Shown: positions 16,402 through 25,395 of the stretch, piece after piece
How the letters are laid out: the number at the start of each line of letters is the position of its first letter
Numbering within the stretch: the first letter of the stretch is position 1
Origin: Novosphingobium clariflavum
GTDB lineage: Bacteria > Pseudomonadota > Alphaproteobacteria > Sphingomonadales > Sphingomonadaceae
Assembly (NCBI RefSeq): GCF_026420865.1
Contig: NZ_JAPCWC010000016.1
Coordinates: forward strand, 1-64,000
Direction of reading: 5' to 3'
Length of the DNA stretch: 64,000 nucleotides
Position numbers and translations under genes: made by a program
The notes under the pieces: model-generated
What the model was told of the DNA's origin: nothing
The model's database searches: none
What the model saw: only the letters and a program-made list of their open reading frames with translations

Positions 16402-18021
16402 TCAACTGTTCATCCATTGGCGGATCACCGAAGCGGATTCGGCGGGGCTGGCGGAGATGGCATCACCGATGCGGCGCAGGGCCGACAGCTTGATGCGGCC
16501 ATCGACCTGGGCCAGCGCGATTTCCTGATCGAGCAGCGGCTCGCCCTGCGCGCCGCGCAGTTCTTCCAGCCGGCGCATTGCCTCCTCGTCGCCGTCGGCG
16601 GCGCGCTCGCCCAGCGAGAGCATCTCGCCGTCGATCGCATCGCGCTGCTCCACCACGCCTTCGAGCAGCGGCGGCTGCACCGGCGGCAGCAGCTTGGGCT
16701 TGAGCATGCGCAGCGCGATGAGGGCGATACCGCCGACCAGCACGATCTTGAGCACGTCGAACAACCGGTCCCAGGTGAGGCCGAACGGCAATCCACCCGA
16801 AACGCCGTCGACATCGGCCGGGGTGTTGAACGCCATGTTCTCGACCACCACGCTGTCGCCGCGCCCGGCATCGAAGCCGACCGCATTCTCGACCAGGCGC
16901 TGCAGGCGCTGGACCTGGGCGGCGGGCAGCCCCTGCGGACCGCCGTCGACCATGACCGCCACGGTCAGGCGCGAAAGCTGGCCGGGATTGCGCACCGCGA
17001 CCTTCTGGGTGCGGCTGTTCTGGTAGGTGGTATCTTCCGAGGTCTCGTTGCGGGCAGAACGCCGGCTGTCGCCGCCGTTGCCGTTGACGTTGGTGGTGTT
17101 GTCGGGAAGCTGGGTGGCGACCGTGACGCCGCGCGCACCGGCGGCGTTCTCGTCGTTCTGGTCGCTGGATTCCACCGTGGTCTGGTGGGCCACGACCTGC
17201 TTGTCGGGATCGTAGACTTCCGATTCCTCGCGCACCTGATCGCGTTCGAGCACGGCGGCCACTTCGGCGCGCACCTTGCCCTGGCCGACGATCGGCTCGA
17301 TCATCGCCTCGATCTCATCGCGCAGGCGCGCCTCGATCGCCGACTGGCGCTCCTCGAGATCGCCCGAACCACCGGCACCGGCGTCCCCTGCCCGCGCCAG
17401 CAGCGCGCCGGTCTGGTCGACGATCGACACCGCTTCCGGATTGAGGTCGGGCACCGCCGAGGACACCAGGTAGCGGATCGCCTGGACCGTCTCGCCGGGC
17501 AGGCGCCCGGCGGTCTTCACGGTGACGGCGGCGCTGGCCTTGCGCGGCTGGGTCTCGAACATCGCCCGCTCGGGCATGACGATATGGACACGCGCCTTGC
17601 TGACTTTCTCCAGCGTCTCGATCGAGCGGGACAGCTCGCCCTCGATCGCACGGGTCTCGTTGAGCCGCGCGCGCGAGGAGGAAACGCCGAAAGGCTCTTC
17701 CGCGTCGAGCACTTCGTACCCGATCTTGCCGCCGAGCTGCTCACCGGCCAGCGACATGCGCAGCTCGGCCAGCTTGTCGACCGGGGCCATCACCGCGCTG
17801 CCGTCGGCCGACAGCTGGAACGGCACGTTCTGCGCCTTGAGCTTCTCGGTGATCGACTGGGCCGCGGCCGGATCGAGATCGGAGTAGAGGTAGCCCATCT
17901 CCGCGGCGGGGCTGCGCAGCCCCACCCAGGCAAGGCCGCCGAGCATCGCGAGAGCGACACCGCCCATCAGCAGGGCACGGCGCATGCCGATCTGCTCGAT
18001 AAAGTTGCGCAACGCGTTCAA
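16402..18021 (-). CDS. fliF: flagellar MS-ring protein FliF
   Basis: A 539-residue protein with membrane helices near the N-terminus (about 15-35) and C-terminus (about 430-450). The ring-building motif region includes YLYSDLDPAAAQSITEKL and the conserved block ARVHIVMPERAMFE, and the C-terminal cytoplasmic tail carries the FliG-binding segment. FliF forms the basal MS ring in the inner membrane. The start is TTG 18021 with GAGG just upstream. A 94-base gap to fliH contains a TTATAGGATAA promoter-like motif, so fliF may have its own promoter. Confidence 0.94.
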   Translation of the reverse strand: MNALRNFIEQIGMRRALLMGGVALAMLGGLAWVGLRSPAAEMGYLYSDLDPAAAQSITEKLKAQNVPFQLSADGSAVMAPVDKLAELRMSLAGEQLGGKIGYEVLDAEEPFGVSSSRARLNETRAIEGELSRSIETLEKVSKARVHIVMPERAMFETQPRKASAAVTVKTAGRLPGETVQAIRYLVSSAVPDLNPEAVSIVDQTGALLARAGDAGAGGSGDLEERQSAIEARLRDEIEAMIEPIVGQGKVRAEVAAVLERDQVREESEVYDPDKQVVAHQTTVESSDQNDENAAGARGVTVATQLPDNTTNVNGNGGDSRRSARNETSEDTTYQNSRTQKVAVRNPGQLSRLTVAVMVDGGPQGLPAAQVQRLQRLVENAVGFDAGRGDSVVVENMAFNTPADVDGVSGGLPFGLTWDRLFDVLKIVLVGGIALIALRMLKPKLLPPVQPPLLEGVVEQRDAIDGEMLSLGERAADGDEEAMRRLEELRGAQGEPLLDQEIALAQVDGRIKLSALRRIGDAISASPAESASVIRQWMNS

Positions 18022-18069
18022 GATCGCCTCTTATTCCCGGCGAGGCCCCCCTGGCCTCGCTCACAAACA

Positions 18070-18100
18070 TTATAGGATAAGAGACTAGGCAACTCTTGCC
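18070..18100 (-). promoter_or_regulatory. fliF upstream: TCCTATAA motif and GGCAA-CTC-TTGCC palindrome
   Basis: On the - strand the sequence reads TTATCCTATAA (18080-18070), matching the motif shared by many flagellar units in this window. Just upstream (18088-18100) lies a perfect inverted repeat, GGCAA-CTC-TTGCC. The motif is about 50 bases from the fliF start. Confidence 0.5.
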
Positions 18101-18115
18101 GGTTGCCGGAAAAGT

Positions 18116-18871
18116 TTATGCGGCGGCGCCGAGCCCGGCCTGATCGGGCGATTCTGCAGGCTCGCCATCCCGCGAAACCGCAGCTTCGACAGCTTGCGGT
18201 GCGCTTTCAGCCACTTGCGCGGCAGCCGGTTCCAGCAGGCCGGCAAGTTCGGCCAGCACCGCCTCGCGGCGCGCGGCCGCATCGACACCGAGACCGCCCT
18301 CGACCCAGCCGATCCGCGCATCGCTGGGCGCCACGGCAGGATCGTCGATCACCAGGATCGACAGTTCCCGCCGCTCGCTGGCCTGGCGGGCGGCGACCAC
18401 CTGCTCCAGATGCGCGCGCAGCGAGGGATGGACGCGCACGGTGATGCGCGTGCCGCGCGCCACCTGGTCGAGCGCGCGGGTGAGCGCCTCGTCGATGGCG
18501 CGGGCCGGCTCCAGCGCCACCGCATGGCCGGCCAGCATCTCGGCGGCCAGCAGCGCCACCGATGCCGCCTCGCGCCCGACCTGCCCGGTCACCTCGTCGA
18601 AACGCCGGGTGACGTCGTCGAGCCCGGCATGCAAGGCATCGGTCGCGGCCAGCAGCGCGGTGTCCCGCTCGTGCCGGGCCTGCTCGAGCCCGGCCTCGAA
18701 GCCGTCCGAACGGGCGCGCACCAGTTCGGCGGCATGCTCCTCGCGCATGCGCTCCATGCGCGCCTCAAGCGCGGCAAGCTCCTCGTAGGCGGCCTTGCCG
18801 TTGTCCTTTTCCTCGGCCTCCGCGGACGTAAAGCGGAAGACCCTGTCGAAACCGAAGGGCTCAATGCTCAT
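18116..18871 (-). CDS. fliH: flagellar assembly protein FliH
   Basis: About 251 residues from ATG 18871 (GGAG eight bases upstream); longer starts at 18883 and 18904 lack such a site. The N-terminal third is charged and helical (YEELAALEARMERMREEHAAE), containing the GxxxG-poor coiled-coil usual in alphaproteobacterial FliH, and the C-terminal part (RITVRVHPSLRAHLEQVV, GWVEGGLGVDAAARREAVL) matches the FliH/YscL domain. FliH binds and regulates the ATPase FliI, which is encoded elsewhere in this cluster (51677). It lies between fliG and fliF. Confidence 0.85.
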   Translation of the reverse strand: MSIEPFGFDRVFRFTSAEAEEKDNGKAAYEELAALEARMERMREEHAAELVRARSDGFEAGLEQARHERDTALLAATDALHAGLDDVTRRFDEVTGQVGREAASVALLAAEMLAGHAVALEPARAIDEALTRALDQVARGTRITVRVHPSLRAHLEQVVAARQASERRELSILVIDDPAVAPSDARIGWVEGGLGVDAAARREAVLAELAGLLEPAAAQVAESAPQAVEAAVSRDGEPAESPDQAGLGAAA

Positions 18872-18953
18872 GGCTTTCTCCATTCGCGATGTATCCAGCC
18901 GCACCTGTCGTTCCTGACCTGATTAATTCAAATAAATCGATAAGAATCAAGCA

Positions 18954-19997
18954 TCAATAGATCATTGCATCGTCGCTCTTGGGATCGACCAGCATGATCT
19001 CGCCGCGGTCGCCCAGCGACTTTGCCAGCCGCACCAGCGCGGTCTGCGCTTCCTCGCATTCGCGCGCGCGGACCGGCCCCATCGCGGCCATGTCGTCGCG
19101 CATCAGCTTGGCGGCGCGTTCGGTCATGGCGTTGAAGAAGACCTTCTTCATGTCCTCCGGCGAACCCTTGAGCGCCAAGGCCAGTTCGCGCTTGTTGCAA
19201 TTGCGCACGATCGTCTGGATCGCGCCGGGCAGCAGGTTGGCGAGATCCTCGAACGTGAACATCAGCGCACGGATGCGCTCGGCCGATTCCGGCGCCTTGT
19301 CGTCGAGCGCCTCGAGCATGGCTTCCTCGGTCGAGCGGTCGAGCGCGTTGAACATCTCGGCCATCGTCTCGTGCGGATCGCGCCGCTGCGCGCGCGAGAG
19401 GTTGGTCATGAACTCGCTCTTGAGCGTCTGCTCGACCTGGACCAGCACGTCCTTCTGCACCGTGTCCATGCGCAGCATGCGCATGACGACGTCGGTGGCG
19501 AACTCGCGCGGGAGTTCCGACAGGACCCTCGCCGCGTGATCGGGCCGCAGCTTGTGCAGGATCACCGCCACCGTCTGCGGATATTCGTTCTTGAGATAGC
19601 CCGCGAGCACCGCCTCGCTGACGTTGGACAGCTTGTCCCACATCGTGCGACCGGAAGGACCGCGGATGTCCTCCATGATCTCCTTGACCTTGTCGGTCGG
19701 CATGATGCCTTCCAGCAGGCGCTCGGTGGTCTCGTAGGAACCATGCAGCGTCGACATGCTCGACACTTCGCCCGAGAACTGCACCAGCAGATATTCGACG
19801 ACCACCGCCGGCACCCGGCCAAGCTGCGAGATCGTCGAGGACAGTTCCTTGATCTCCTCGGTCGTCAACTGATCCCAGATCGGGCCGCCCTGCTCGTGGC
19901 CGAGCGAGAGCATCAGCGCGGCAGCGCGCTGCATTCCCGAAAATTTCTTGAGCTCGGGCGGTTCGCCCACCGCGGCCATCATCGTCACGTCTTTCAT
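18954..19997 (-). CDS. fliG: flagellar motor switch protein FliG
   Basis: A 347-residue protein with the three FliG domains: N-terminal (FSGMQRAAALMLSLG), middle (HKLRPDHAARVLSELPREFATDVVMRM, with the EHPQT-like patch EYPQTVAVIL) and C-terminal torque domain (TFEDLANLLPGAIQTIVR, ERAAKLMRDDMAAMGPVR). FliG joins the C-ring to the MS ring and contacts MotA. Starts TTG 20003, ATG 19997 and ATG 19982 are all possible; none has a clear ribosome site. It is the first gene of its operon here, whereas fliF usually precedes fliG. Confidence 0.94.
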   Translation of the reverse strand: MKDVTMMAAVGEPPELKKFSGMQRAAALMLSLGHEQGGPIWDQLTTEEIKELSSTISQLGRVPAVVVEYLLVQFSGEVSSMSTLHGSYETTERLLEGIMPTDKVKEIMEDIRGPSGRTMWDKLSNVSEAVLAGYLKNEYPQTVAVILHKLRPDHAARVLSELPREFATDVVMRMLRMDTVQKDVLVQVEQTLKSEFMTNLSRAQRRDPHETMAEMFNALDRSTEEAMLEALDDKAPESAERIRALMFTFEDLANLLPGAIQTIVRNCNKRELALALKGSPEDMKKVFFNAMTERAAKLMRDDMAAMGPVRARECEEAQTALVRLAKSLGDRGEIMLVDPKSDDAMIY

Positions 19998-20047
19998 CCC
20001 CAAAAAAGTCCGCGAAGCCGACCTGTCGGCACCTGCGACCGTCTATC

Positions 20048-20058
20048 TTATAGGATGA
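20048..20058 (-). promoter_or_regulatory. TTATAGGATGA motif between fliG and the FlaEY-like gene
   Basis: Read on the - strand it is TCATCCTATAA, about 50 bases upstream of fliG, and it is identical over 11 bases to the motif upstream of flbT (53508-53518). It is the only copy in this divergent region. Confidence 0.5.
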
Positions 20059-20090
20059 TAGCGGACGGGTGCGAAGTCCGGGAGGCAGAA

Positions 20091-22847
20091 TTGACGATAA
20101 AGTACAGCAGCGGGCTCACCGGCCTTTCGATTCTCGGCGGAACCAGCGCCTATACCAGCGCGCTCTCTGCCGCGACCTCGACCGAAAGCGCCAAGGTGCT
20201 CGCGGCCAAGAAGGCCTTCACGCTGGCGGCCACCACGCCGCCGTGGAAGACCGACGCGGCGGACACCTCCTCGATCACCAAGCAGGCCGCCGCGATCAAG
20301 AAGCTGCGCTCGATCATCGACGATTCCTATAGCCGTGACAGTTCGCTCGACGACCTGCCCGACGTGCGCACCACCTTCACGATCTACAAGGCGCTGACCA
20401 GCCTCCAGGTCCTGGCCGAAAGCGCGGCCAAGTCCGGCACCTCGAAGACCGAGCGCGCGGCGCTGGAAAAGGCCTTCGCCAAAGGCCTCTCCGACCTCCA
20501 GACCTATATCGGCAGTGCCGATACCGACCTGCTGACGCTCAACTTCGGCACTTCGGCCAGCCGCGCGCAGACGATCGCGGTGAACAAGCCCGACGTCACC
20601 GGCGCGATTGCGGGCACTGCGGTGTCCACCAAGGAAGGCGACGCGATCACCGGCCTCACCGGCTCCGAAGTGTTCGAGGTCACGCTCACCAAGGGCACGA
20701 CCACCCAGACGGTCAGCGTCGACCTGTCGCAATCGACCCAGCCGCCGACACTCGATTCCGTTGCCGCCGCGCTCAATGCCGCGATCGGCGCGACACCGCA
20801 GCTCGACGCCAACGGCGACCCCGTGCTCGATGCCGATGGCAACCCGGTCAGCCAGTGGAAGTCGAACTTCACCGTCAAGTACGATTCCGATGCCGAGAAA
20901 TGGGGCCTCGTCTTCAACCCCTCGGGCGTCGAGAAAGTCTCGCTCGAACAAGTCGGTGCCGGCGACTCCATCATGGTCGCCAGCGGCGAGACCCGCAAGA
21001 GCACCACCACCGACGCCAATGGCAAGACCGTCGACAATTCCATCACCGATGCCGAAGTCTATCGCTTCTCGGACATCGACGGCGACCTGACCTGGGAACG
21101 CCTCGGCACGGTCAGCGCCGTCGACAGCGCCGCCACCGCCCAGGCCGAAGCCGCCGCCAGCGAGGATGACGACGAGGATACCGACTACACCGTCCATGCC
21201 GATACCGCCGCGCGCGCGATGGTCACCGACAGCGACGGGTTCAGCTATATCGTCGGCACCACCGATGGCGACGTCGGCAGCGCGGTGACGGACGGCTCGA
21301 ACGACCTGTTCCTCACCAAGGTCGATTCCGAAGGCAATGTCGTCTGGCAGCGCAATCTCGGCGGGGCCGGTTCGGCCTCCGGCTCGGCGATCAGCTTTGC
21401 GCCGAACGGCGACCTCGTGGTCGCCGGCTCGGTCAGCGGCGAATTCAACAACAGCGATTCCAGCCAGACCGACCTCCTCGTCGCCCGCTACAGCACCAGC
21501 GGCGAGGAACTCTCCGCCACCGCAATCCGCCAGACCGGCAGCGAAACCGCCAATGCCGTCACCGTCGGCAACGACGGCAGCATCTACGTGGCCGGACGGG
21601 CCTCGACCGGCGGCGGCGACGCGGTGATCGTCAAGCTCGATGCCACCGGCACTTTCGTCGAACGCCGCACGATCGACAGCGGCGGCAACGACATGGTCAA
21701 CGCCCTCGCCATCGACGCCTCGGGCAACCTGCTGGCGCTGACCAACGAAAACGGCGTCGCCTCGCTGCGCCAGATCGACGCGAATTCGCTCTCGACCGAC
21801 CTTTCCTCGGTCACGCTCGGCACCGTCGAGGCCCGCGCCATCGCCGTCTCCGACACCGGCGAGATCGCCGTGGTCGGCGCCACCAGCACGGCCCTCGAAG
21901 GCGACCAGGTCAATACCATCACCGGCGCCCGCGATGCGTTCGTCACGCGTATCGACGCCGGTCTCACCACCGCCAGCACGACCTATATCGGCACTTCGGA
22001 GGACGACCAGGCCGACAGCGTCACCTGGCTGAACGGCACGCTCTACGTCGGCGGCCGGACCGCCGGCACGCTTTCGGGCACCAAGGCGGGCTCGACCGAC
22101 GGCTTCATCGCCCGGGTCGACGGCGATACCGGCGAAGTGCAGAAAGTCTCGCAGTGGGGCCTCGTCGCCTCCAAGGTCGAGCCGGTGCGCATCACCACGC
22201 TTTCGGGCGGCGACAATGCCCTGGGCGCGCTCGGGCTGCACAGCGGGTTGCTCAATCCGACCACCTCGGCCACGCTGGTCACCCAGACCAGCCTGCGCAC
22301 CGGCGACGAGTTCACGATCTCGGTCGACGGCGAGGACGCCAAGACGATCACCATCGCCAAGAACGAGACGATGACCACGCTGGCGGCCAAGATCAAGAAG
22401 ATCACCGGCACCGACGCGACCGTCACCACCTCGCTGGTCGACGGCCAGACCACGCTCAAGATCTCGGTGGCCTCCGGTCATACGCTGGTGCTGGGCGAAG
22501 GCAGCGATGGCAAGGATGCGCTGGCCAAGCTCGGCCTCTCGCCGGTCAAGCTCAGCACGCCCAAGACCAAGAGCAAGAAGGACCCCGCCGTCACGCCGGG
22601 CGGCGCCTACAGCCTGTCGCTGACCAGCGCGCTCAACCTGACCACCGCCGATGCGGCGGCCAATGCCCTCACCAAGGTCAAGTCGGCGATCTCGATGACG
22701 CAGAGCGCCTATCGTTCGCTCTACTGGGATTCGACCAAGGCCAACCTGGTCGACGGCACCGTCTCGTCCAACGGCGGATCGGCCTACCAGAAGGCGCAGC
22801 TGGCCAATTACCAGGCCGCGCTGTCCCGCCTGACCGGCTCGTCGTGA
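20091..22847 (+). CDS. FlaEY-like flagellar protein with beta-propeller
   Basis: A 918-residue protein; I chose TTG 20091 because GGGAGG lies at 20080-20085 and the frame upstream is only fliG antisense. There is no signal peptide. The N-terminal 130 residues are helical, like flagellar axial proteins. Residues about 360-700 contain SBBP/beta-propeller blades (DLFLTKVDSEGNVVWQRNLGG, GSIYVAGRAS, DAFVTRIDAGLTT). Residues about 735-820 resemble the flagellin/hook IN motif (LRTGDEFTISVDGEDAKTI). It is divergent from fliG and upstream of flgB. It resembles proteins named FlaEY in Caulobacter; the exact role is unknown. Confidence 0.65.
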   Translation: MTIKYSSGLTGLSILGGTSAYTSALSAATSTESAKVLAAKKAFTLAATTPPWKTDAADTSSITKQAAAIKKLRSIIDDSYSRDSSLDDLPDVRTTFTIYKALTSLQVLAESAAKSGTSKTERAALEKAFAKGLSDLQTYIGSADTDLLTLNFGTSASRAQTIAVNKPDVTGAIAGTAVSTKEGDAITGLTGSEVFEVTLTKGTTTQTVSVDLSQSTQPPTLDSVAAALNAAIGATPQLDANGDPVLDADGNPVSQWKSNFTVKYDSDAEKWGLVFNPSGVEKVSLEQVGAGDSIMVASGETRKSTTTDANGKTVDNSITDAEVYRFSDIDGDLTWERLGTVSAVDSAATAQAEAAASEDDDEDTDYTVHADTAARAMVTDSDGFSYIVGTTDGDVGSAVTDGSNDLFLTKVDSEGNVVWQRNLGGAGSASGSAISFAPNGDLVVAGSVSGEFNNSDSSQTDLLVARYSTSGEELSATAIRQTGSETANAVTVGNDGSIYVAGRASTGGGDAVIVKLDATGTFVERRTIDSGGNDMVNALAIDASGNLLALTNENGVASLRQIDANSLSTDLSSVTLGTVEARAIAVSDTGEIAVVGATSTALEGDQVNTITGARDAFVTRIDAGLTTASTTYIGTSEDDQADSVTWLNGTLYVGGRTAGTLSGTKAGSTDGFIARVDGDTGEVQKVSQWGLVASKVEPVRITTLSGGDNALGALGLHSGLLNPTTSATLVTQTSLRTGDEFTISVDGEDAKTITIAKNETMTTLAAKIKKITGTDATVTTSLVDGQTTLKISVASGHTLVLGEGSDGKDALAKLGLSPVKLSTPKTKSKKDPAVTPGGAYSLSLTSALNLTTADAAANALTKVKSAISMTQSAYRSLYWDSTKANLVDGTVSSNGGSAYQKAQLANYQAALSRLTGSS

Positions 22848-22875
22848 TCCTGCGGCCCCGTTAAAGGAATACCCG

Positions 22876-23298
22876 ATGTCCACGCTTCCCCCGCTGCTCG
22901 ACGGCATGGCCGCCTCGCTCAAGGCCATGGCCGAACACCAGCGCGTCATTTCCGAGAACATCGCCAACAGCGAGACCCCCGGCTACAAGGCGCGCACGGT
23001 GACGGCACCGGACTTCTCCTCGCTCGTCGCCCAGTATGGCGAAGCGACGGGGACGCCCCATGTCGCCCGCCCGCGGATCGAACTCTCCGCCGCGATGACC
23101 GCGCTCGGCGCCCGCCCCCCGCAAGGCGGCGGCGGCATCGTGCTCGACAGCGATACCAGCGAGACCAAGCCCGACGGCAACAACGTGACCCTGGAAGACC
23201 AGCTGCTCACGCTGGGCCAGGTCCAGGCGGACTACACGGCGATGACCAACATCTACAAGAAGCAGATGAATCTGATGAAGCTGGCGATCGGACGATGA
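22876..23298 (+). CDS. flgB: flagellar proximal rod protein FlgB
   Basis: A 140-residue rod protein with the family start block (LLDGMAASLKAMAEHQRVISENIANSETPGYKA, residues about 7-39) and a C-terminal helix (LTLGQVQADYTAMTNIYKKQMNLMKLAIGR). FlgB forms part of the proximal rod and is exported without cleavage. It follows the FlaEY-like gene by 28 bases and ends in a strong terminator. It is separated by about 8 kb from flgC, which is unusual because the two are normally adjacent. Confidence 0.93.
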   Translation: MSTLPPLLDGMAASLKAMAEHQRVISENIANSETPGYKARTVTAPDFSSLVAQYGEATGTPHVARPRIELSAAMTALGARPPQGGGGIVLDSDTSETKPDGNNVTLEDQLLTLGQVQADYTAMTNIYKKQMNLMKLAIGR

Positions 23299-23407
23299 CT
23301 GTTCGCACCAGAATGGCGCGGCCAGAGCCCATCGCCCGGCCGCTCCTCTGAAATCGTTCACTCCCGCCCGAAGCATCCCCAGATATAAACCGGGCGGGAA
23401 CAACCTG

Positions 23408-23443
23408 GGCGCGCTCCCATCGGGAGCACGCCTTCTTTTTTTT
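23408..23443 (+). terminator. rho-independent terminator after flgB
   Basis: Arms GGCGCGCTCCC (23408-23418) and GGGAGCACGCC (23422-23432), with one mismatch, are followed by TTCTTTTTTTT. It lies about 110 bases after the flgB stop. Confidence 0.85.
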
Positions 23444-24009
23444 CGACGGGATAGTACGTCCAGTCTCACCGCCTTCCGCATGTCCCCGCCGTTCCTGCCG
23501 GTTGCGCGGGCCCTGCCCGGCAAGGCACCGGGGCAGACAGGGCCGAAGCGTTCGCGCTGACCGACTTTGCACAAACCGCCCGGCGAGACCTGCGACAATC
23601 TGGAAATTTTTATCCTGAAACAATAATTTACAGGAACAAACCGGCTCTTTCAGGCGTTGCCGGATTGAAGGGGAGTTTTCCATAATCCAGGTCGACCCGG
23701 CGCGATCGAAAAGCCTCGGCGGCAGCATCCGCGACCTTTTCACGTCACGCGCCCTGCACAGGCCCGGATTGTCGGAAATATTTACAATGGAATAGAATTG
23801 GCGGCGTTTCCGTGATGAACGCGCCTATTCGCAGGGGACTTTACCGGAACATGTCAGGAACAATTTAACTGTTAAAAACCTGTAATTGGGTCCGGCCTAC
23901 GTTTATTCACCTTACAAAGAATCAACGCTTGGCAGTTTTCCTCGCGGACTCTGATCCGGCCCATTTTGGGTCATCGTCCCAAGTATGATATTGACCACCT
24001 TAGTGCTTC
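23444..24009. other. 566-base AT-richer leader upstream of the XRE regulator
   Basis: No gene is supported on either strand. GC falls well below the neighbouring genes, with AT stretches near 23606-23635, 23775-23800 and 23860-23905. The unusually long, AT-rich leader suggests several regulatory sites or a transcribed leader for the downstream regulator, but I see no riboswitch or clear promoter consensus. Confidence 0.45.
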
Positions 24010-25317
24010 ATGAAACATCTTGGGCATTGCAATGAAACTCGAGCTTCAATGACCGAAAAATCCGTTCGATCTGGCAGGCGGTCCCGGAAGCCGGTGGCAG
24101 CTGCCCCCCGGAAAATCGAGATCGACGCCTGGCGTAATCTCGTGTTTCCGAATGAGATCAGGAAATTCCGCAAGCAGCGCAATATAGGCTCGCTGCTCGA
24201 ACTGGCCGAACAGATCCCGGACCTGACCTATATTCGCCTCTCCAAGATCGAACGCGGCGAAGTCTTTGCGCGCACCGCAGAACTGCGCGCCATTGCCGCC
24301 GCACTGCACGTCGCCCCGGCCGACCTGCTGATCGACATCGACAAGCCCGCCTTCGATATCGGCAACTGGGCCGAACCGATTGTCGGCAGCGACCATGTCG
24401 ACCCCGAGAGCGACCGCATCGCCGTGCTCATCGCCGCCGCCGTGCGCGCCCGCCGCGCCGCCGACGATGCCCTCACCATTTCCGTGCTGGAAGAGGAATA
24501 CGGGATCGCGCCGGTGATCCTCTCGCGGATCGAGAACGCCCACAAGCCGTTCGACCGCTGGAACGACGATGTCCGCAAAGCGCTGCGCCGCCTGCTCGGA
24601 GCCAAGGATGACAGCGCCCTGATCGCCGAGGTTGGCGCGCTTCACGCCGACGGCAAGCTCGACGATATGCTGCCGCTGGTCGCCAACCCCCGCTCGCGCA
24701 TCGCCAAGACCCGCGCGCGGATCGCCGCCCTGCGCAAGGAACTGGCCGCCACCGGCGATTCTGGCGCGGAAACCGGCGCCGATACCGCGAGCCCGCGCCC
24801 TGCCGCCCCGCCGGCGCCGCGCATCGTGCCTGCCCCTTCCCGCGAGCCCATCGAAACCCCCGTACTGGAAGGCCCGGTGCCGGTGCTGGACGCCGCCGCC
24901 CCGGCCGCTTTGCCTGCCGCCGAGGCACCCCCGCCCAAAGGGCATTCCACGACCGTGCGGCTGGTGCCGGTCTACGGCTTGGCGCTGCCCGATGGCCTGC
25001 TCGCCCGCACGCCCACCGACGCGCTGGTCGAAGCGCCGCGCGGCGCCGGACCGCGCACCTACGGCCTGCGTATCGGTCGCTCGACACTCGGCCCCGGCCT
25101 GCCCGGCCGCGCCATCCTGGTGGTGGACCCCGATCGCTTTCCATCCGCCGGCGGCCTCGCCGTCATCGAACAGGACGAGGGCCTGCGGGTCATCGCCATC
25201 ACCTTCGACCGCCAGGGACAGACGCTCGGATTCAGCCTCAATCCCGACATCGAAGTGGCGCTGGATGCCGTCGACCCCGCTCGCGTGGCCTCCGTGCTTT
25301 CCGCAATATTCGAGTAG
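24010..25317 (+). CDS. XRE-family regulator with S24/LexA-like C-terminus
   Basis: A 435-residue protein. Residues about 45-105 form an XRE helix-turn-helix (EIRKFRKQRNIGSLLELAEQ, LSKIERGEVFARTAELRAIA). A second HTH-like unit follows at about 135-190 (ISVLEEEYGIAPVILSRIEN). A Pro/Ala-rich linker (about 250-310) leads to a C-terminal beta domain with ILVVDPDRFPSAGGLAVIEQ, resembling the S24/LexA peptidase fold, though I do not see a clear Ser-Lys catalytic pair. Starts at 24010 or 24049 (MTEKSVRSG) are both possible. It precedes the GGDEF-EAL gene and may control motility or c-di-GMP levels. Confidence 0.65.
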   Translation: MKHLGHCNETRASMTEKSVRSGRRSRKPVAAAPRKIEIDAWRNLVFPNEIRKFRKQRNIGSLLELAEQIPDLTYIRLSKIERGEVFARTAELRAIAAALHVAPADLLIDIDKPAFDIGNWAEPIVGSDHVDPESDRIAVLIAAAVRARRAADDALTISVLEEEYGIAPVILSRIENAHKPFDRWNDDVRKALRRLLGAKDDSALIAEVGALHADGKLDDMLPLVANPRSRIAKTRARIAALRKELAATGDSGAETGADTASPRPAAPPAPRIVPAPSREPIETPVLEGPVPVLDAAAPAALPAAEAPPPKGHSTTVRLVPVYGLALPDGLLARTPTDALVEAPRGAGPRTYGLRIGRSTLGPGLPGRAILVVDPDRFPSAGGLAVIEQDEGLRVIAITFDRQGQTLGFSLNPDIEVALDAVDPARVASVLSAIFE

Positions 25318-25395
25318 GCATCTAATTTTTCTACATTTTTATCGGATCGGCGTCCTTCTCCCATATAATGGAAGAAGGAGAGCAACGGTTCGAAA

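Noticed and set aside
11649..16493. 1614-residue open frame on the + strand opposite fliK, flhA and fliN
   Set aside because: It is the antisense shadow of recognised flagellar genes, with Arg/His/Gly-rich composition and no family resemblance; GC-rich codon bias keeps stops out of this frame.
19371..20090. N-terminal extension of the FlaEY-like frame into fliG antisense
   Set aside because: The extension is opposite fliG and Arg/His-rich; TTG 20091 has GGGAGG five bases upstream.
20043..22967. 974-residue open frame on the - strand opposite the FlaEY-like gene
   Set aside because: Low-complexity Gly/Arg/Val-rich shadow; the + strand frame has recognisable domains and a good ribosome site.
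23930..23960. Sigma-54 promoter (TTGGCAGTTTTCCTCGC)
   Set aside because: The GG to GC spacing is 11 instead of 10 bases and the elements are otherwise weak.
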